Source: Pseudomonas shirazensis | GTDB taxonomy: Bacteria > Pseudomonadota > Gammaproteobacteria > Pseudomonadales > Pseudomonadaceae | Length of the DNA: 64,000 nt | Assembly: GCF_014268785.2 (NCBI RefSeq) | Contig: NZ_JABWRD020000001.1 | Span: 1,873,001-1,937,000, forward strand | Reading direction: 5' to 3' | In this document: one piece after another, positions 9,684 to 19,370 of the stretch | Position numbering within the stretch: position 1 is the first letter of the stretch | How the letters are laid out: each line of letters begins with the position of its first letter | Position numbers and translations under genes: made by a program | Notes under the pieces: model-generated | Databases searched by the model: none | The model's input: only the letters and a program-made list of their open reading frames with translations | What the model was told of the DNA's origin: nothing

Positions 9684-10325
9684 TCAGGACGCCAGCTGCC
9701 GCTTGTCGTATACCGAGTCGACCAGGCCGTACTCGGCCGCGCGCTGCGCGCTCATGAAGTTGTCACGCTCAGTATCACGCTGGATCGTCTCGAGATCCTG
9801 GCCAGTGTGGTAGGCCAGCAGCTCGTTGAGACGGGCCTTGATGCTGAGGATTTCCTGGGCGTGGATCTGGATGTCGGTGGCCTGACCCTGGAAGCCGCCA
9901 AGCGGCTGGTGGATCATGACGCGCGAGTTCGGCAGGCAGTGACGCTTGCCCTTGGCACCCGCGGTCAACAGGAAGGCACCCATGCTGCAGGCTTGGCCGA
10001 TGCAGATGGTGGAGACATCCGGCTTAATGAACTGCATGGTGTCGTAGATCGACATACCCGCAGTCACTGAACCGCCCGGTGAGTTGATGTAGAGATGGAT
10101 ATCCTTGTCCGGGTTTTCCGCTTCGAGGAACAACATCTGCGCCACTACCAGGTTGGCCATGTAGTCTTCTACAGGACCTACCAGGAAGATCACCCGCTCC
10201 TTCAAGAGGCGCGAGTAGATGTCATAGGCGCGTTCGCCGCGAGCGGACTGCTCGACAACCATCGGGACCAGACCGCCTGCGGCCTGGATGTCAGAGCTCT
10301 GCTGAATATAAGAATTGCGGGACAT
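9684..10325 (-). CDS. clpP: ATP-dependent Clp protease proteolytic subunit
   Basis: 213 aa with the full Ser-His-Asp triad: Ser114 in QACSMGAF, His139 in MIHQPLGG and Asp188 in DTERDNF. The propeptide-like N-terminus and [13 protein letters not shown] oxyanion/handle segment are intact. ClpP forms the double heptamer degradation chamber for ClpX. I start it at the ATG of MSRNSYI, matching the usual pseudomonad protein; a GTG three codons upstream is in frame but too close to GGGAG. It lies between tig and clpX, all on the minus strand. Confidence 0.98.
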   Translation of the reverse strand: MSRNSYIQQSSDIQAAGGLVPMVVEQSARGERAYDIYSRLLKERVIFLVGPVEDYMANLVVAQMLFLEAENPDKDIHLYINSPGGSVTAGMSIYDTMQFIKPDVSTICIGQACSMGAFLLTAGAKGKRHCLPNSRVMIHQPLGGFQGQATDIQIHAQEILSIKARLNELLAYHTGQDLETIQRDTERDNFMSAQRAAEYGLVDSVYDKRQLAS

Positions 10326-10365
10326 GTCCTGCACTCACTCCCAAATAGTCATGGCTTGAATACGC

Positions 10366-10391
10366 ACAAGCCAGCGCGAAGGCTGGCTTGT
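10366..10391 (-). terminator. Hairpin downstream of tig
   Basis: Ten-bp stem ACAAGCCAGC / GCTGGCTTGT with a six-base loop, about 25 nt beyond the tig stop. It is followed only by a weak GCGTATTC tail, so readthrough into clpP is possible. Confidence 0.6.
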
Positions 10392-10416
10392 GGTGGTTTC
10401 CTACGAGAGCTGCAGA

Positions 10417-11730
10417 TTACTCAGCTTCGGCAGGAGCCTGTGCTGGTTTTACTGCTTCTTCGTACGAGACCGATTTGTCGGTCACAGTCGCTTTCTGCAG
10501 GACAGTATCTACAACTTGCTCTTCCAGCACAACCGAACGCACTTCGTTCAGCTGCTGGTCGTTTTTGTAGTACCAGCTGATGACCTGCTCAGGCTCCTGG
10601 TAAGCGGAAGCCATTTCTTCGATCATCTCGCGGACCTTGCCTTCGTCAGGCTTGAGGTCGAACTGCTTGACCACTTCAGCCACGATCAGACCCAGCACGA
10701 CGCGGCGCTTGGCTTGTTCTTCGAACAGCTCGGCCGGCAGTTGCTCAGGCTTGATGTTGCCACCGAACTGCTGAACAGCCTGTACGCGCAGACGGTTGAC
10801 TTCGTTTTCCAGCAGCGCTTTTGGCACTTCGATCGGGTTGGCGGCCAGCAGACCGTCCATGACCTGGTTTTTCACCTTGGTCTTGATCGCTTGGCGCAGT
10901 TCACGCTCCATGTTCTTGCGAACTTCGGTGCGGAAGCCTTCCAGTGTGGTTTCCTTGATGCCGAACTGGGCGAAGAACTCTTCGTTCAGCTCAGGCAGCT
11001 GGGGAGCCGAAACGCTGTTCACGGTGATGGTGAACTCAGCAGCTTTGCCAGCCAGATCGAGGTTTTGGTAGTCCTCTGGGAAGGTCACATTGACAACGCG
11101 CTCTTCGCCAGCTTTGGCGCCTACCAGGCCATCTTCGAAGCCTGGGATCATGCGGCCGGAGCCCAATACCAGCTGGGTTCCCTTGGCCGAGCCACCGGCG
11201 AACTCTTCACCGTCAACCTTGCCGACGAAGTCGATGTTGACCTGATCGTCGATCTGCGCAGCGCGCTCGACAGTTTCAAAGCGGGTGTTCTGCTTGCGCA
11301 GGACTTCCAGCATGTTGTCCAGGTCAGCATCAGCCACTTCGGCGCTCAGACGCTCGACGTTGATCGAGTCGAAGCCGGCAACGGTGAACTCTGGGAACAC
11401 TTCGAAGATGGCAACGAATTCCAGGTCCTTGCCTTTTTCGAAGGACTTTGGCTCAACGGCCGGGGCGCCAGCCGGGTTCAACTTCTGCTCAACCACAGCT
11501 TCGTAGAAGGACGACTGAACCAGGTCACCGAAGGCTTCCTGACGGGCAGCTTCTTCGTAACGCTGGCGGATCACGCTCATTGGCACCTTGCCAGGGCGGA
11601 AGCCCGCAACCTTGGCGCGACGGGCAGTCTGCTGCAGACGCTTGTTGACTTCGGTCTCGACGCGCTCGGCCGGGACGGCGATGGTCATGCGGCGCTCGAG
11701 AGCGGAAGTGTTTTCAACCGAAACTTGCAT
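10417..11730 (-). CDS. tig: Trigger factor, ribosome-associated chaperone
   Basis: 437 aa. The N-terminal ribosome-binding domain contains the signature GFRPGKVP (about residues 43-50). It is followed by the FKBP-type PPIase domain (about 150-245) and the long helical C-terminal chaperone arms. Trigger factor binds near ribosomal protein L23 and shelters nascent chains. The start ATG at 11730 has GAGGAA eight bases upstream; the longer open frame to 11811 adds residues absent from the family. First gene of the tig-clpP-clpX-lon block. Confidence 0.98.
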   Translation of the reverse strand: MQVSVENTSALERRMTIAVPAERVETEVNKRLQQTARRAKVAGFRPGKVPMSVIRQRYEEAARQEAFGDLVQSSFYEAVVEQKLNPAGAPAVEPKSFEKGKDLEFVAIFEVFPEFTVAGFDSINVERLSAEVADADLDNMLEVLRKQNTRFETVERAAQIDDQVNIDFVGKVDGEEFAGGSAKGTQLVLGSGRMIPGFEDGLVGAKAGEERVVNVTFPEDYQNLDLAGKAAEFTITVNSVSAPQLPELNEEFFAQFGIKETTLEGFRTEVRKNMERELRQAIKTKVKNQVMDGLLAANPIEVPKALLENEVNRLRVQAVQQFGGNIKPEQLPAELFEEQAKRRVVLGLIVAEVVKQFDLKPDEGKVREMIEEMASAYQEPEQVISWYYKNDQQLNEVRSVVLEEQVVDTVLQKATVTDKSVSYEEAVKPAQAPAEAE

Positions 11731-11964
11731 GGATATTCCTCGTTGCACAGACGTTAGCCGGCGAAAGCCCGACTCCAGAATCAAGGGCAAGCATTCTAGT
11801 GACTCACGCACCAGAAGTCACCCCACTCAAGACGACGGGAAACCTCGCCGATCGATTTCATGGAAAACCCTGCGCAAAATGCGCCAGGCCTCATCTATAA
11901 AGGGCTGCACGCAGGCAGCCGCAGCCCCTGACTGAAAAACCTTGTCAAACAAACACGGCGGCAA

Positions 11965-12270
11965 TCAGCCGCGCTCGGGGTCGATCTCGTTGAACGCGCA
12001 GTACTCATCCCACTCCATGCCCAACGCCTCGGCCACCTCACGGTGCACCTCAAGACGCATGGCGTGCAGTTCTTCAGGGCTCTGAGCGACCAGTTGCAGG
12101 GTCAGCTCCCAGGGCTCGATGCCCTGCTCCTGCGCTGCATCATCAAAGGCCCACTGGATCTGCTGAGCCTGCTCGCGCGGGCTCAATTCGCGGATCTCTT
12201 CGAGCATCTGCGGATTGGCCTCGGCAAAGCGTTGCAGTGCCAGCGCCTGGCGAGCTTCTTTGGCTATCAT
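11965..12270 (-). CDS. Small acidic helical protein (DUF6388-like)
   Basis: 101 aa, strongly acidic and predicted helical, no signal peptide or membrane segment. The C-terminal part (MRLEVHREVAEALGMEWDEYC) resembles what I remember as the pseudomonad DUF6388 family, whose function is unknown. It stands alone between tig and the methyltransferase gene, with about 230 nt on the tig side and 220 nt on the other. The reading frame is well defined with a GGAAAT ribosome site upstream. Confidence 0.7.
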   Translation of the reverse strand: MIAKEARQALALQRFAEANPQMLEEIRELSPREQAQQIQWAFDDAAQEQGIEPWELTLQLVAQSPEELHAMRLEVHREVAEALGMEWDEYCAFNEIDPERG

Positions 12271-12488
12271 CGGGCATTTCCTCTGGCGGCAGTTGGCCGC
12301 AATTCAACCAGCTGAAATCTATCAGCTTTTACTGAATTGTCACCAGCGCAGCGTGCGCTTGTCACTATCGTGTCAAAGCGCGTCCAGAGGCTGCAGACGC
12401 CGAGCACGAGCGGCCCGAGGTGCACCTGCGGGCTAGCCCCCCAATCAGCAGGGGCCGCCCAAGACCTTTGCGGCAATAATGGGCGCGA

Positions 12489-13268
12489 TCAGACGAAACT
12501 GATGTTATGACGCTGCGCGCCGTAGACTACACGTGCCGCTGTAATCAGCTGATGTGGGATCTCTACATAGGGCACGTCGGAGTTGGTCAGCGCCACATCG
12601 AACAATTGCACCAGCCTGGAATTGCGGCGCACAAGAATCACGTCCGACCAATCCGTATTGGTGACTGCGACGGGGATGAAGTCGGTGCGCTTCATGAAAC
12701 TGCCCAACGCCTCGAGAACACCCAGATTCTGCTTGGTGCCCATGACGCTGTGACAGCAATCATTGAGCATCATGATGCCATCTTCACCGAGAAACTCCTG
12801 ATAGCGCATCATATCGCGCAGGACGTATTCGTACTGATGATTGGCATCGACATACACCAGGTCAAACTGATGAATGCCGGTTTGTTGACGGACCTTGTCG
12901 ATGGCACTGATGGTATCGGCCCGGATCATGCTCACTTCCGGCTTGTCGACGAACTTCGCTGCGCACTCGTCATAGAGCGCATCCCAGGTCGCCGGGTCGT
13001 GCATAGAGCCGCCATAGTAGTACTCGTAGGCATCAACCGGTGCGACCCACTCCGGCAGCTCGTCGAATGGGCTGTAGGCATCGTTGGCCGCAGCGCTCCA
13101 GCTGTCAATCAGAACCATACGTTCCGGCTCCATGGCCGCATACATCTTCAATGCGTTTTCCCCGCGGAGCACACCCAGCTCCGCCACCAATGGGCGCTTT
13201 TCAAGCGACTGGAATACTGCACCCAGCAAACGATAAAAGTTGTCTCGATTGGTATGGCAGACTTTCAT
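12489..13268 (-). CDS. Class I SAM-dependent methyltransferase (Methyltransf_24 type)
   Basis: 259 aa. AELGVLRGENALKMY (about residues 29-43) is the glycine-rich motif I loop, VLIDSW the acidic motif II end of beta-2, and FDLVYVDANHQYEYVLRDM (about residues 135-153) the beta-4 region with the D-x-x-H signature of the Methyltransf_24 / CmcI-like group. A conserved NDCCH element follows. The substrate cannot be told; CmcI-type relatives modify sugars or secondary metabolites. A GGATCAACC site precedes the start. It is monocistronic, upstream of the tRNA terminator and on the same strand. Confidence 0.75.
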   Translation of the reverse strand: MKVCHTNRDNFYRLLGAVFQSLEKRPLVAELGVLRGENALKMYAAMEPERMVLIDSWSAAANDAYSPFDELPEWVAPVDAYEYYYGGSMHDPATWDALYDECAAKFVDKPEVSMIRADTISAIDKVRQQTGIHQFDLVYVDANHQYEYVLRDMMRYQEFLGEDGIMMLNDCCHSVMGTKQNLGVLEALGSFMKRTDFIPVAVTNTDWSDVILVRRNSRLVQLFDVALTNSDVPYVEIPHQLITAARVVYGAQRHNISFV

Positions 13269-13460
13269 GGTTGATCCTTGTATGCACGAGAGTGGCGCGC
13301 CAGTAGACCAGCGGCAGACCTCCCACCTAGCAAGAAACCGACCAACAAGAATAAAAAACTAATAGATTCAACAGATTATTCGCGCAAGCCACCCCCCGAC
13401 AGCCTGCCTCATGCGAAGGCGGCGCCAGCCAAATGACGCCCCCCCCTCGAAATGAAGGCA

Positions 13461-13496
13461 AAAAAAGGCGCCTGATCATTCGATCGAGGCGCCTTT
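13461..13496 (-). terminator. Terminator of the tRNA operon
   Basis: Minus-strand stem AAAGGCGCC / GGCGCCTTT with a longer loop, followed by a run of T. It lies 11 nt beyond the last tRNA-His. Confidence 0.85.
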
Positions 13497-13506
13497 AATA
13501 TAAATA

Positions 13507-13583
13507 TGGGGTGGACGATGGGAATCGAACCCACGACAACCGGAATCACAATCCGGCGCTCTACCAACTGAGCTACGCCCACC
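13507..13583 (-). tRNA. tRNA-His (GTG), downstream copy
   Basis: 77 nt with encoded CCA. The extra 5' G(-1) facing C73, which is the histidine identity element, is present. The anticodon loop reads ATTGTGATT, giving GTG. Its sequence is identical to the copy at 13758-13834. Confidence 0.97.
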
Positions 13584-13615
13584 ATAGTGCGGTACTGCGT
13601 TGAAACCTTGAAGCA

Positions 13616-13700
13616 TGGTGCGGATGAAGAGACTCGAACTCTTACAGCTTGCGCCGCTGGAACCTAAATCCAGTGTGTCTACCAATTCCACCACATCCGC
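13616..13700 (-). tRNA. tRNA-Leu (TAG)
   Basis: 85 nt with encoded CCA and a long variable arm (GCGGCGCAAGCTGT), as expected for class II tRNA-Leu. The anticodon stem CTGGA/TCCAG closes a TTTAGGT loop, anticodon TAG. Confidence 0.96.
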
Positions 13701-13757
13701 ATGCAACACTTAAATCAAAGGCGCCAGATTGTTCAATCAAGGCGCCTTCGAAAAATA

Positions 13758-13834
13758 TGGGGTGGACGATGGGAATCGAACCCACGACAACCGGAATCAC
13801 AATCCGGCGCTCTACCAACTGAGCTACGCCCACC
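13758..13834 (-). tRNA. tRNA-His (GTG), upstream copy
   Basis: 77 nt with CCA and G(-1), identical in body to the copy at 13507-13583. A hairpin at 13718-13748 (AAGGCGCC arms) follows it, resembling the terminal hairpin of the cluster, which points to tandem duplication of a tRNA-His plus hairpin unit. Confidence 0.97.
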
Positions 13835-13883
13835 ATATAGCGGCATTACGTTACTGCATCACTTGCGTGCCTAAGCTGCCTAA

Positions 13884-13960
13884 TGGCGCACCCGGCAGGA
13901 CTCGAACCTGCGACCATCCGCTTAGAAGGCGGATGCTCTATCCAGCTGAGCTACGGGCAC
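13884..13960 (-). tRNA. tRNA-Arg (TCT)
   Basis: 77 nt with encoded CCA. Anticodon stem TCCGC/GCGGA closes loop CTTCTAA, anticodon TCT, reading AGA/AGG. First gene of the minus-strand tRNA cluster. Confidence 0.96.
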
Positions 13961-14229
13961 ATAAGCAATCTGCCTAACCTCACAGGGGCTGGCAGCAACG
14001 CTGCGAACCACCCATTCTGCCCGACTTCGCCAACCAGTGATAGGCTGTGCCCGACAAGTGCGCCGAATGTTATAGGCGAGCTGTAAAAGCGTCAACACCT
14101 TTCTCTAAAAAATCGAAATTATTGAAGGAGTTAGAGGATTTGCCCGACCACCCGCCTTTGCCCTCGGGCCGTGTCGTGCGAGAATGCGCCATTCTATCTG
14201 TTTCTTTCTCGATGGTTAATCACGCGTCT

Positions 14230-15084
14230 ATGACTGCACACCTTATCGATGGCAAGGCGATCGCCGCCAACCTGCGCCAGCAGATCGCTCAACAGGTCGT
14301 GGAGCGCCGCCAGCAAGGCCTGCGCACGCCAGGCCTGGCAGTGATCCTGGTCGGCACCGATCCCGCCTCCCAAGTCTATGTATCGCACAAGCGCAAGGAC
14401 TGCGAAGAGGTCGGCTTTATCTCCCAGGCGTTCGACCTGCCCAGCGAAACCTCCCAGCAAGCGCTGACCGACCTGATCGACCAGCTCAATGAGGACGCCG
14501 CAGTCGACGGCATCCTCCTGCAGCTGCCGTTGCCGGCGCACCTCGACGCTTCGCTGCTGCTCGAGCGGATTCGCCCTGACAAGGACGTCGACGGTTTCCA
14601 TCCGTATAACGTCGGCCGCCTCGCCCAGCGCATCCCGCTGCTGCGCCCATGCACCCCGAAAGGCATCATGGCGCTGCTGGAAAGCACCGGCCAGGACCTG
14701 TACGGGATGGACGCTGTGGTCGTCGGCGCCTCGAATATCGTTGGCCGGCCGATGGCGATGGAGCTGCTGCTGGCCGGCTGCACCGTGACCGTCACTCACC
14801 GCTTCACCAAGGATCTGGCCGAACACGTCGGCCGCGCCGATCTGGTCGTGGTTGCGGCGGGCAAGCCGGGCCTGGTCAAGGGTGAGTGGATCAAGCCGGG
14901 CGCGATCGTCATCGACGTCGGCATCAACCGCCAGGAAGACGGCAAACTGGTCGGCGATGTGGTCTACGAGACTGCCCTGCCCCGTGCCGGCTGGATTACG
15001 CCGGTACCAGGCGGCGTTGGGCCGATGACTCGCGCCTGCCTGCTGGAAAACACCTTGTATGCGGCGCAAGAGCTGCATAAATAA
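14230..15084 (+). CDS. folD: Bifunctional methylenetetrahydrofolate dehydrogenase / methenyl-THF cyclohydrolase
   Basis: 284 aa, full length. Diagnostic segments are [14 protein letters not shown] with the catalytic Lys of the cyclohydrolase site (about residue 56), [10 protein letters not shown], and PCTPKGIM before the Rossmann NADP-binding part ([11 protein letters not shown]). The C-terminus has the family's [11 protein letters not shown] motif. It interconverts 5,10-methylene-THF and 10-formyl-THF in one-carbon metabolism. The ATG at 14230 is directly before [11 protein letters not shown]; upstream in-frame residues fall in promoter DNA. Divergent from the tRNA cluster and closed by its own terminator. 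Confidence 0.98.
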   Translation: MTAHLIDGKAIAANLRQQIAQQVVERRQQGLRTPGLAVILVGTDPASQVYVSHKRKDCEEVGFISQAFDLPSETSQQALTDLIDQLNEDAAVDGILLQLPLPAHLDASLLLERIRPDKDVDGFHPYNVGRLAQRIPLLRPCTPKGIMALLESTGQDLYGMDAVVVGASNIVGRPMAMELLLAGCTVTVTHRFTKDLAEHVGRADLVVVAAGKPGLVKGEWIKPGAIVIDVGINRQEDGKLVGDVVYETALPRAGWITPVPGGVGPMTRACLLENTLYAAQELHK

Positions 15085-15125
15085 GGTCAACGCCAACGGT
15101 GGCCACGGCTGCTACAGCGTGAAAA

Positions 15126-15149
15126 ACGGCACTCATGTGCCGTTTTTTT
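15126..15149 (+). terminator. Rho-independent terminator of folD
   Basis: Stem ACGGCAC / GTGCCGT with TCAT loop followed by seven T. It lies about 40 nt after the folD stop and just before the convergent cyclic-di-GMP gene. Confidence 0.92.
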
Positions 15150-15161
15150 GAGCCCAGTTCA

Positions 15162-16865
15162 TCAGATGCGCTTGAGCACTCCACCAGGCCACTGCTCTGG
15201 CTGAACGTAGCCGTGCGCCCACACCAGCACATCCTCCGCCGGCATGGGCCGTGCAATCGCATACCCCTGAGCCAGATCACAGCCCAGCGCCATCAATACC
15301 AGGCCATGCTCGTGAGTCTCAAGACCCTCGGCGATGACATCGCGGCCAAAGGCCCGAGCCAAGCCGATCACCGCCCGGGTCAGAGCCAGGTCATCCTGAT
15401 CATGCAAAATGTCCCGCACGAACGACTTGTCAATCTTGATCGTCTGCGCCTGCAATCGCTTCAGGTAGCTGAGCGAGGAATAGCCGGTACCGAAGTCGTC
15501 CAGCGAGAAACGCACCCCAAGGCCCTGACAAGCCGCCAGGCATTGGCTTACGTGCTGTATATTCTCGATGGCGACCGACTCGACGATCTCCAGGTCCAGC
15601 AGCGCCGGATCGACCGAGGCATGGCGCGCCAGCAATTGCTCCAGACGCTCGGCAAAATCAGCGCGCTGCAAATGACGCGCGGCGATGTTGACGCTGACCG
15701 ACCATTGATGACTTTGCGTGTGCCAGCTCTGCAATTGCTTCAAGGCCTGCTCGATCACCCATTCGCCCAGTTCGACGATCAGGTCGGTCTGCTCGACCAA
15801 TGGCAGAAAATCTCCAGGCATCACCATTCCGTTGAGCGGGTGCTGCCAGCGCAGCAGCCCTTCAAAACCCAGCACTTCACCGCTGCGCATATTCACCTTG
15901 GGCTGGTAATGCAGGCACAGCTCACCGTCATGCAGGGCCTGGCGAACCCGCGCCACGGTCTGGTGAGTGGCCTTGAGTTCAAGCTCCTGCGTCACGTCGA
16001 ACAGGTGGTAACGGTTGCGCCCGCGCTGCTTGGCGACATACATGGCCTGATCGGCGTGGCGCACCAGGGTGTCGGCATCCTCGTCATCCTGCGGAAACAG
16101 GGTAACGCCGATGCTCGCACTGACGATCACGGTCTGCTCGCGTAACGGGTACGGCGCCGCCAGGGCATCGAGGATGCGCTGCAGGCCTGCATGCAGCTGG
16201 TCACTGTCCTTTACATGGCGCAGGATCAGCACAAACTCATCCCCTGACAGCCGCGCCACCGAGTCCCCTGCGCGCAAGATGTTTTGCAGACGGCTCGCCA
16301 CTTCTACCAGCAACCGGTCACCCGCGGCATGCCCGTAGCCGTCATTGACCGCCTTGAACCGGTCCAGATCAAGCATGCACACGGCCAACGGAATGTTCTC
16401 TCTGCGAGAAAAGGCCAGGGCCTGATTGAGCAGATCGGACAGGTAGGCGCGATTGGGCAGCCCGGTCAACACATCGTGTCCGACCCGCCACTGCAGGGTG
16501 TGCAGCAGTTGGCGCTTTTCGGTCACGTCGAAGCGAATCGAAACGTACTTGCGAACCTTGCCCGACGCCGGATCAACCAACGGCACCATGGTGCTGTCGA
16601 CCCAGTACAACGAACCGTCCTTGGCACGGTTGCAGATCTCGCCTTTCCAGACCTGCCCGGCCACCAGCGCGCGCCACATATCGAGAAAGAACTCAGGCTC
16701 GTGCAGGCCCGAATTGAGGATCCGGTGGTTGGCGCCGAGCAGTTCCTCCCGGCTGTAGCCGGATATGCTGCAAAACTGCTGGTTGACGTAGGTGATACGC
16801 CCGCTCAGGTCGGCTTCGGAAAAAATCGCGGCCGCGTCCACGGCCGCGCGGTAGTTATCGTCCAT
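15162..16865 (-). CDS. PAS-GGDEF-EAL cyclic-di-GMP signalling protein
   Basis: 567 aa, soluble. An N-terminal PAS domain (about residues 5-125, with GRITYVNQQFCSISGYSREEL) is followed by a GGDEF domain whose signature reads RLSGDEF (first Gly replaced by Ser) and an EAL domain with EGLLRW in place of EALLRW. The EAL catalytic set looks complete: LDLEIVES, LDDFGTGYSSL, KIDKSFV and the late AEGLETHEH. Phosphodiesterase activity is therefore likely; cyclase activity is less certain. SGDEF is tolerated in some cyclases. No partner gene is adjacent. It is convergent with folD. Confidence 0.93.
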   Translation of the reverse strand: MDDNYRAAVDAAAIFSEADLSGRITYVNQQFCSISGYSREELLGANHRILNSGLHEPEFFLDMWRALVAGQVWKGEICNRAKDGSLYWVDSTMVPLVDPASGKVRKYVSIRFDVTEKRQLLHTLQWRVGHDVLTGLPNRAYLSDLLNQALAFSRRENIPLAVCMLDLDRFKAVNDGYGHAAGDRLLVEVASRLQNILRAGDSVARLSGDEFVLILRHVKDSDQLHAGLQRILDALAAPYPLREQTVIVSASIGVTLFPQDDEDADTLVRHADQAMYVAKQRGRNRYHLFDVTQELELKATHQTVARVRQALHDGELCLHYQPKVNMRSGEVLGFEGLLRWQHPLNGMVMPGDFLPLVEQTDLIVELGEWVIEQALKQLQSWHTQSHQWSVSVNIAARHLQRADFAERLEQLLARHASVDPALLDLEIVESVAIENIQHVSQCLAACQGLGVRFSLDDFGTGYSSLSYLKRLQAQTIKIDKSFVRDILHDQDDLALTRAVIGLARAFGRDVIAEGLETHEHGLVLMALGCDLAQGYAIARPMPAEDVLVWAHGYVQPEQWPGGVLKRI

Positions 16866-17266
16866 ATGCCATCCTGGCCCAGCGCTTGAACCGCTCTATC
16901 CATACAGATTAGACGGCCGCTCAAGCAAAAGCGGCGGATTCTACGTGCCCATGCCGAGAATGGAAATGAGGCCAAAGCATCAGCGTACTGGCTAGCGCCG
17001 TTTGGGTCCAAGCGGCATCTGCCGCGCCTTACACAGCAAATTGCTCTGGCGCGAGCTTTTGCACAGGTAATTTCCCGCGCCAGAGAGGCTAAATGCAATA
17101 GCTCGCAACTGGTCAGACCGGTCAGGCCAAATTCACTTGCAATGTAGGAAATTTCGCGGTTTTATGATCGGGCACTGAACAAACCGGTAAGACCACAATA
17201 ATTAAGTCCTGCGCTCTTTGGCCCGCTGCTCCATCGAAGCAAGGACACCGATCTGAGACTCCTCCC
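16866..17266. other. Divergent intergenic region upstream of the symporter gene
   Basis: About 400 nt between the two divergently read genes with no credible coding frame. The left half should hold the promoter of the cyclic-di-GMP gene. The right half carries two GntR-like inverted repeats (17110-17123 and 17185-17195), listed separately. Confidence 0.6.
17110..17195. promoter_or_regulatory. Two putative GntR/FadR-type operators
   Basis: TGGTCAGACCG (17110-17120, running into GACCGGTC) and CGGTAAGACCA (17185-17195) both fit the TGGT-N3-ACCA pattern bound by FadR-subfamily GntR regulators. They lie 70-155 nt upstream of the symporter gene, whose downstream neighbours are two such regulators. 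Confidence 0.4.
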
Positions 17267-18577
17267 ATGCTTAAGTGGTGCTCGCGTTCGATTTTCCTTC
17301 AGGTGGTGCTAGGGCTGGCCCTTGGTATCGTTTGCGGCCTCAGCTTCCCTGAGGTCTCCCTCCAGTTGAAACCCCTCGGCGACGGCTTTATCAAGCTGAT
17401 CAAGATGCTCATCGGCCTGATCGTGTTCTGCGTGGTGGTCAGTGGCATTTCCGGTGCCGGCGACCTGAAAAAGGTCGGGCGCATCGGCCTCAAGTCGGTC
17501 ATCTACTTCGAGGTACTGACAACTATTGCCCTGGTCATCGGCCTGGTGTTCGCCTTCAGTACCGGCATCGGTAGCGGCGCCAACATCCATCTGGATCAAC
17601 TGTCTGTTGCCGACGCCAATGGCCTCGCCGATCGTGGCCAGCAGGTCCACAGTACCGCCACCTTCCTCATGGGCCTGATCCCGACCTCGGTCATCGGCGC
17701 CTTCGCCGACAACAACATCCTGCAGGTGCTGCTGTTCTCGGTGCTGTTCGGCAGTGCCCTGAACCTGGTTGGTGAAGCCGCGTCCGGCATCTCGCGACTG
17801 ATCAACGAACTCAGCCACGTGATCTTCCGCATCATGGGCATGATCGTGCGCCTGGCGCCGATTGGCGTGTTCGGCGCAATCGCCTTTACTACCAGCAAAT
17901 ATGGCCTGGAGTCACTGCACCACCTGGGCGGCCTGGTCGCGCTGTTCTACCTGACCTGCGCCGGCTTCGTGCTGGTCGTGCTCGGCACCGTGATGCGCCT
18001 GTCGGGCCTGCGCCTGCTGCCACTGATCAAGTACCTGCGTGAAGAGCTGACCATCGTCATGGGCACCGCTTCGTCCGACGCTGTACTGCCGCAGATCATG
18101 CGCAAGCTCGAGCACCTCGGTATCGGCAGCTCGACGGTAGGCCTGGTGATCCCTACCGGCTACTCGTTCAACCTCGACGGTTTCTCGATCTACCTGACCC
18201 TGGCCATCGTGTTCATCGCCAATGCCACCGGCACGCCGCTGGCCATGACTGACCTGATGACCATCTTGCTGGTATCGCTGGTCACCTCCAAAGGCGCCCA
18301 CGGCATCCCCGGCTCGGCACTTGTGATCCTCGCAGCCACGCTGACCGCTGTGCCGGCGATCCCGGTGGTTGGCCTGGTGCTGGTGCTGGCAGTGGACTGG
18401 TTCATGGGCATCGGTCGCGCCCTGACCAACCTGATCGGCAACTGCGTCGCCACCGTGGCCATCGCCCGCTGGGAAAAAGACATCGACCTGGAGCGCGCCA
18501 ATAACGTGCTCAGCGGCAAACCGGGCTTTGCCCACCAGCCGCGCAAACAACCCATCGCCCATCAACAGGAGTTCTGA
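17267..18577 (+). CDS. Dicarboxylate/amino acid:cation symporter (DAACS, DctA-like)
   Basis: 436 aa with eight hydrophobic segments and two hairpin loops. Family signatures are the serine-rich hairpin in TASSDAVLPQIMRKL (about residues 265-279), the NLDGFSIYLTLA motif in TM7 and the second hairpin TSKGAHGIPGSALV in HP2. It is a sodium or proton-coupled inner-membrane carrier for C4-dicarboxylates or acidic amino acids; the exact substrate cannot be fixed. No clear Shine-Dalgarno is seen before the ATG, but the N-terminus matches the family. It is followed by two GntR regulators on the same strand. Confidence 0.92.
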   Translation: MLKWCSRSIFLQVVLGLALGIVCGLSFPEVSLQLKPLGDGFIKLIKMLIGLIVFCVVVSGISGAGDLKKVGRIGLKSVIYFEVLTTIALVIGLVFAFSTGIGSGANIHLDQLSVADANGLADRGQQVHSTATFLMGLIPTSVIGAFADNNILQVLLFSVLFGSALNLVGEAASGISRLINELSHVIFRIMGMIVRLAPIGVFGAIAFTTSKYGLESLHHLGGLVALFYLTCAGFVLVVLGTVMRLSGLRLLPLIKYLREELTIVMGTASSDAVLPQIMRKLEHLGIGSSTVGLVIPTGYSFNLDGFSIYLTLAIVFIANATGTPLAMTDLMTILLVSLVTSKGAHGIPGSALVILAATLTAVPAIPVVGLVLVLAVDWFMGIGRALTNLIGNCVATVAIARWEKDIDLERANNVLSGKPGFAHQPRKQPIAHQQEF

Positions 18578-18646
18578 TTGATACAGGCCGGCAGCGATGC
18601 CGGCCTGCTTCAGGAGCGTTATGCAACTTTTATCAGGAAACGACCA

Positions 18647-19354
18647 ATGATCAGTTCATCGACCGTGGTCACATCAGTAGTGGAAAAATTGCGTCAGGCG
18701 CTGGCCCGCGGCCAGTGGCGCAGCGGCGAGATGCTGCCCGGCCAGCGCGAGCTGGCCGAACAGATGGGCATCAGCCGGCCGAGCCTGCGCGAAGCGGTAA
18801 CCGTCCTCGAAACCCTCGGCCTGGTGCGCTCGCTACCGGGCAAAGGGGTGCTGGTCCTGGACGCTGACGCCGCCGCAGCGCAAGAGCCGGTCGGCGACGC
18901 CGTCGGCGCTGCCAGTCTGGCCGACGTGCTCGAACTGCGTTACACCCTTGAGCCGTTTATCGTCGGCCTGGTCGCGCAGTCGGCCAACAGCCAGGACATA
19001 GGCCAACTACGCCTGACCCTGATGGACATGCGCGAGGCGCTTGACGCCAGCGACAGCGAAGCCGGCGTCAACGCCTACATCGCCTTCCACCAGGAGCTGT
19101 TTGCCCTGACCACCAACCCGATTTTCCAGAGCGTGGTGCAACAGACCGGCAATGCCCTCAAGCAAAGCGCCGACATGCTGCGCAATTCGCCCGAGCACCT
19201 GACTGCGCGCCTGCGTGAGAACGAAGCGGTAGTGCGTGCCATCCGTGACAAGAACAGCGCCCAGGCCAGTGCCCAGATGCGTCGGCACATCCTTCAGGAA
19301 GGCCAGCGCATGGGTATCGAACTGAATATCCCGGACGAACACCCCGGCCCATGA
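18647..19354 (+). CDS. FadR-subfamily GntR transcriptional regulator
   Basis: 235 aa. Winged helix-turn-helix at residues about 8-75 (GEMLPGQRELAEQMGISRP then SLREAVTVLETLGLV), followed by the helical FCD ligand-binding domain (about 95-225) with the His residues typical of metal-assisted acid binding (FHQELF, RRHILQ). I chose the ATG at 18647 with CAGGAAA seven bases upstream; the frame is open back to 18578. It lies 69 nt after the symporter gene and 16 nt before a second GntR gene, so all three may form one unit. It probably represses the symporter in response to an organic acid. Confidence 0.88.
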   Translation: MISSSTVVTSVVEKLRQALARGQWRSGEMLPGQRELAEQMGISRPSLREAVTVLETLGLVRSLPGKGVLVLDADAAAAQEPVGDAVGAASLADVLELRYTLEPFIVGLVAQSANSQDIGQLRLTLMDMREALDASDSEAGVNAYIAFHQELFALTTNPIFQSVVQQTGNALKQSADMLRNSPEHLTARLRENEAVVRAIRDKNSAQASAQMRRHILQEGQRMGIELNIPDEHPGP

Positions 19355-19370
19355 CTCCAGGAGAGCGACC

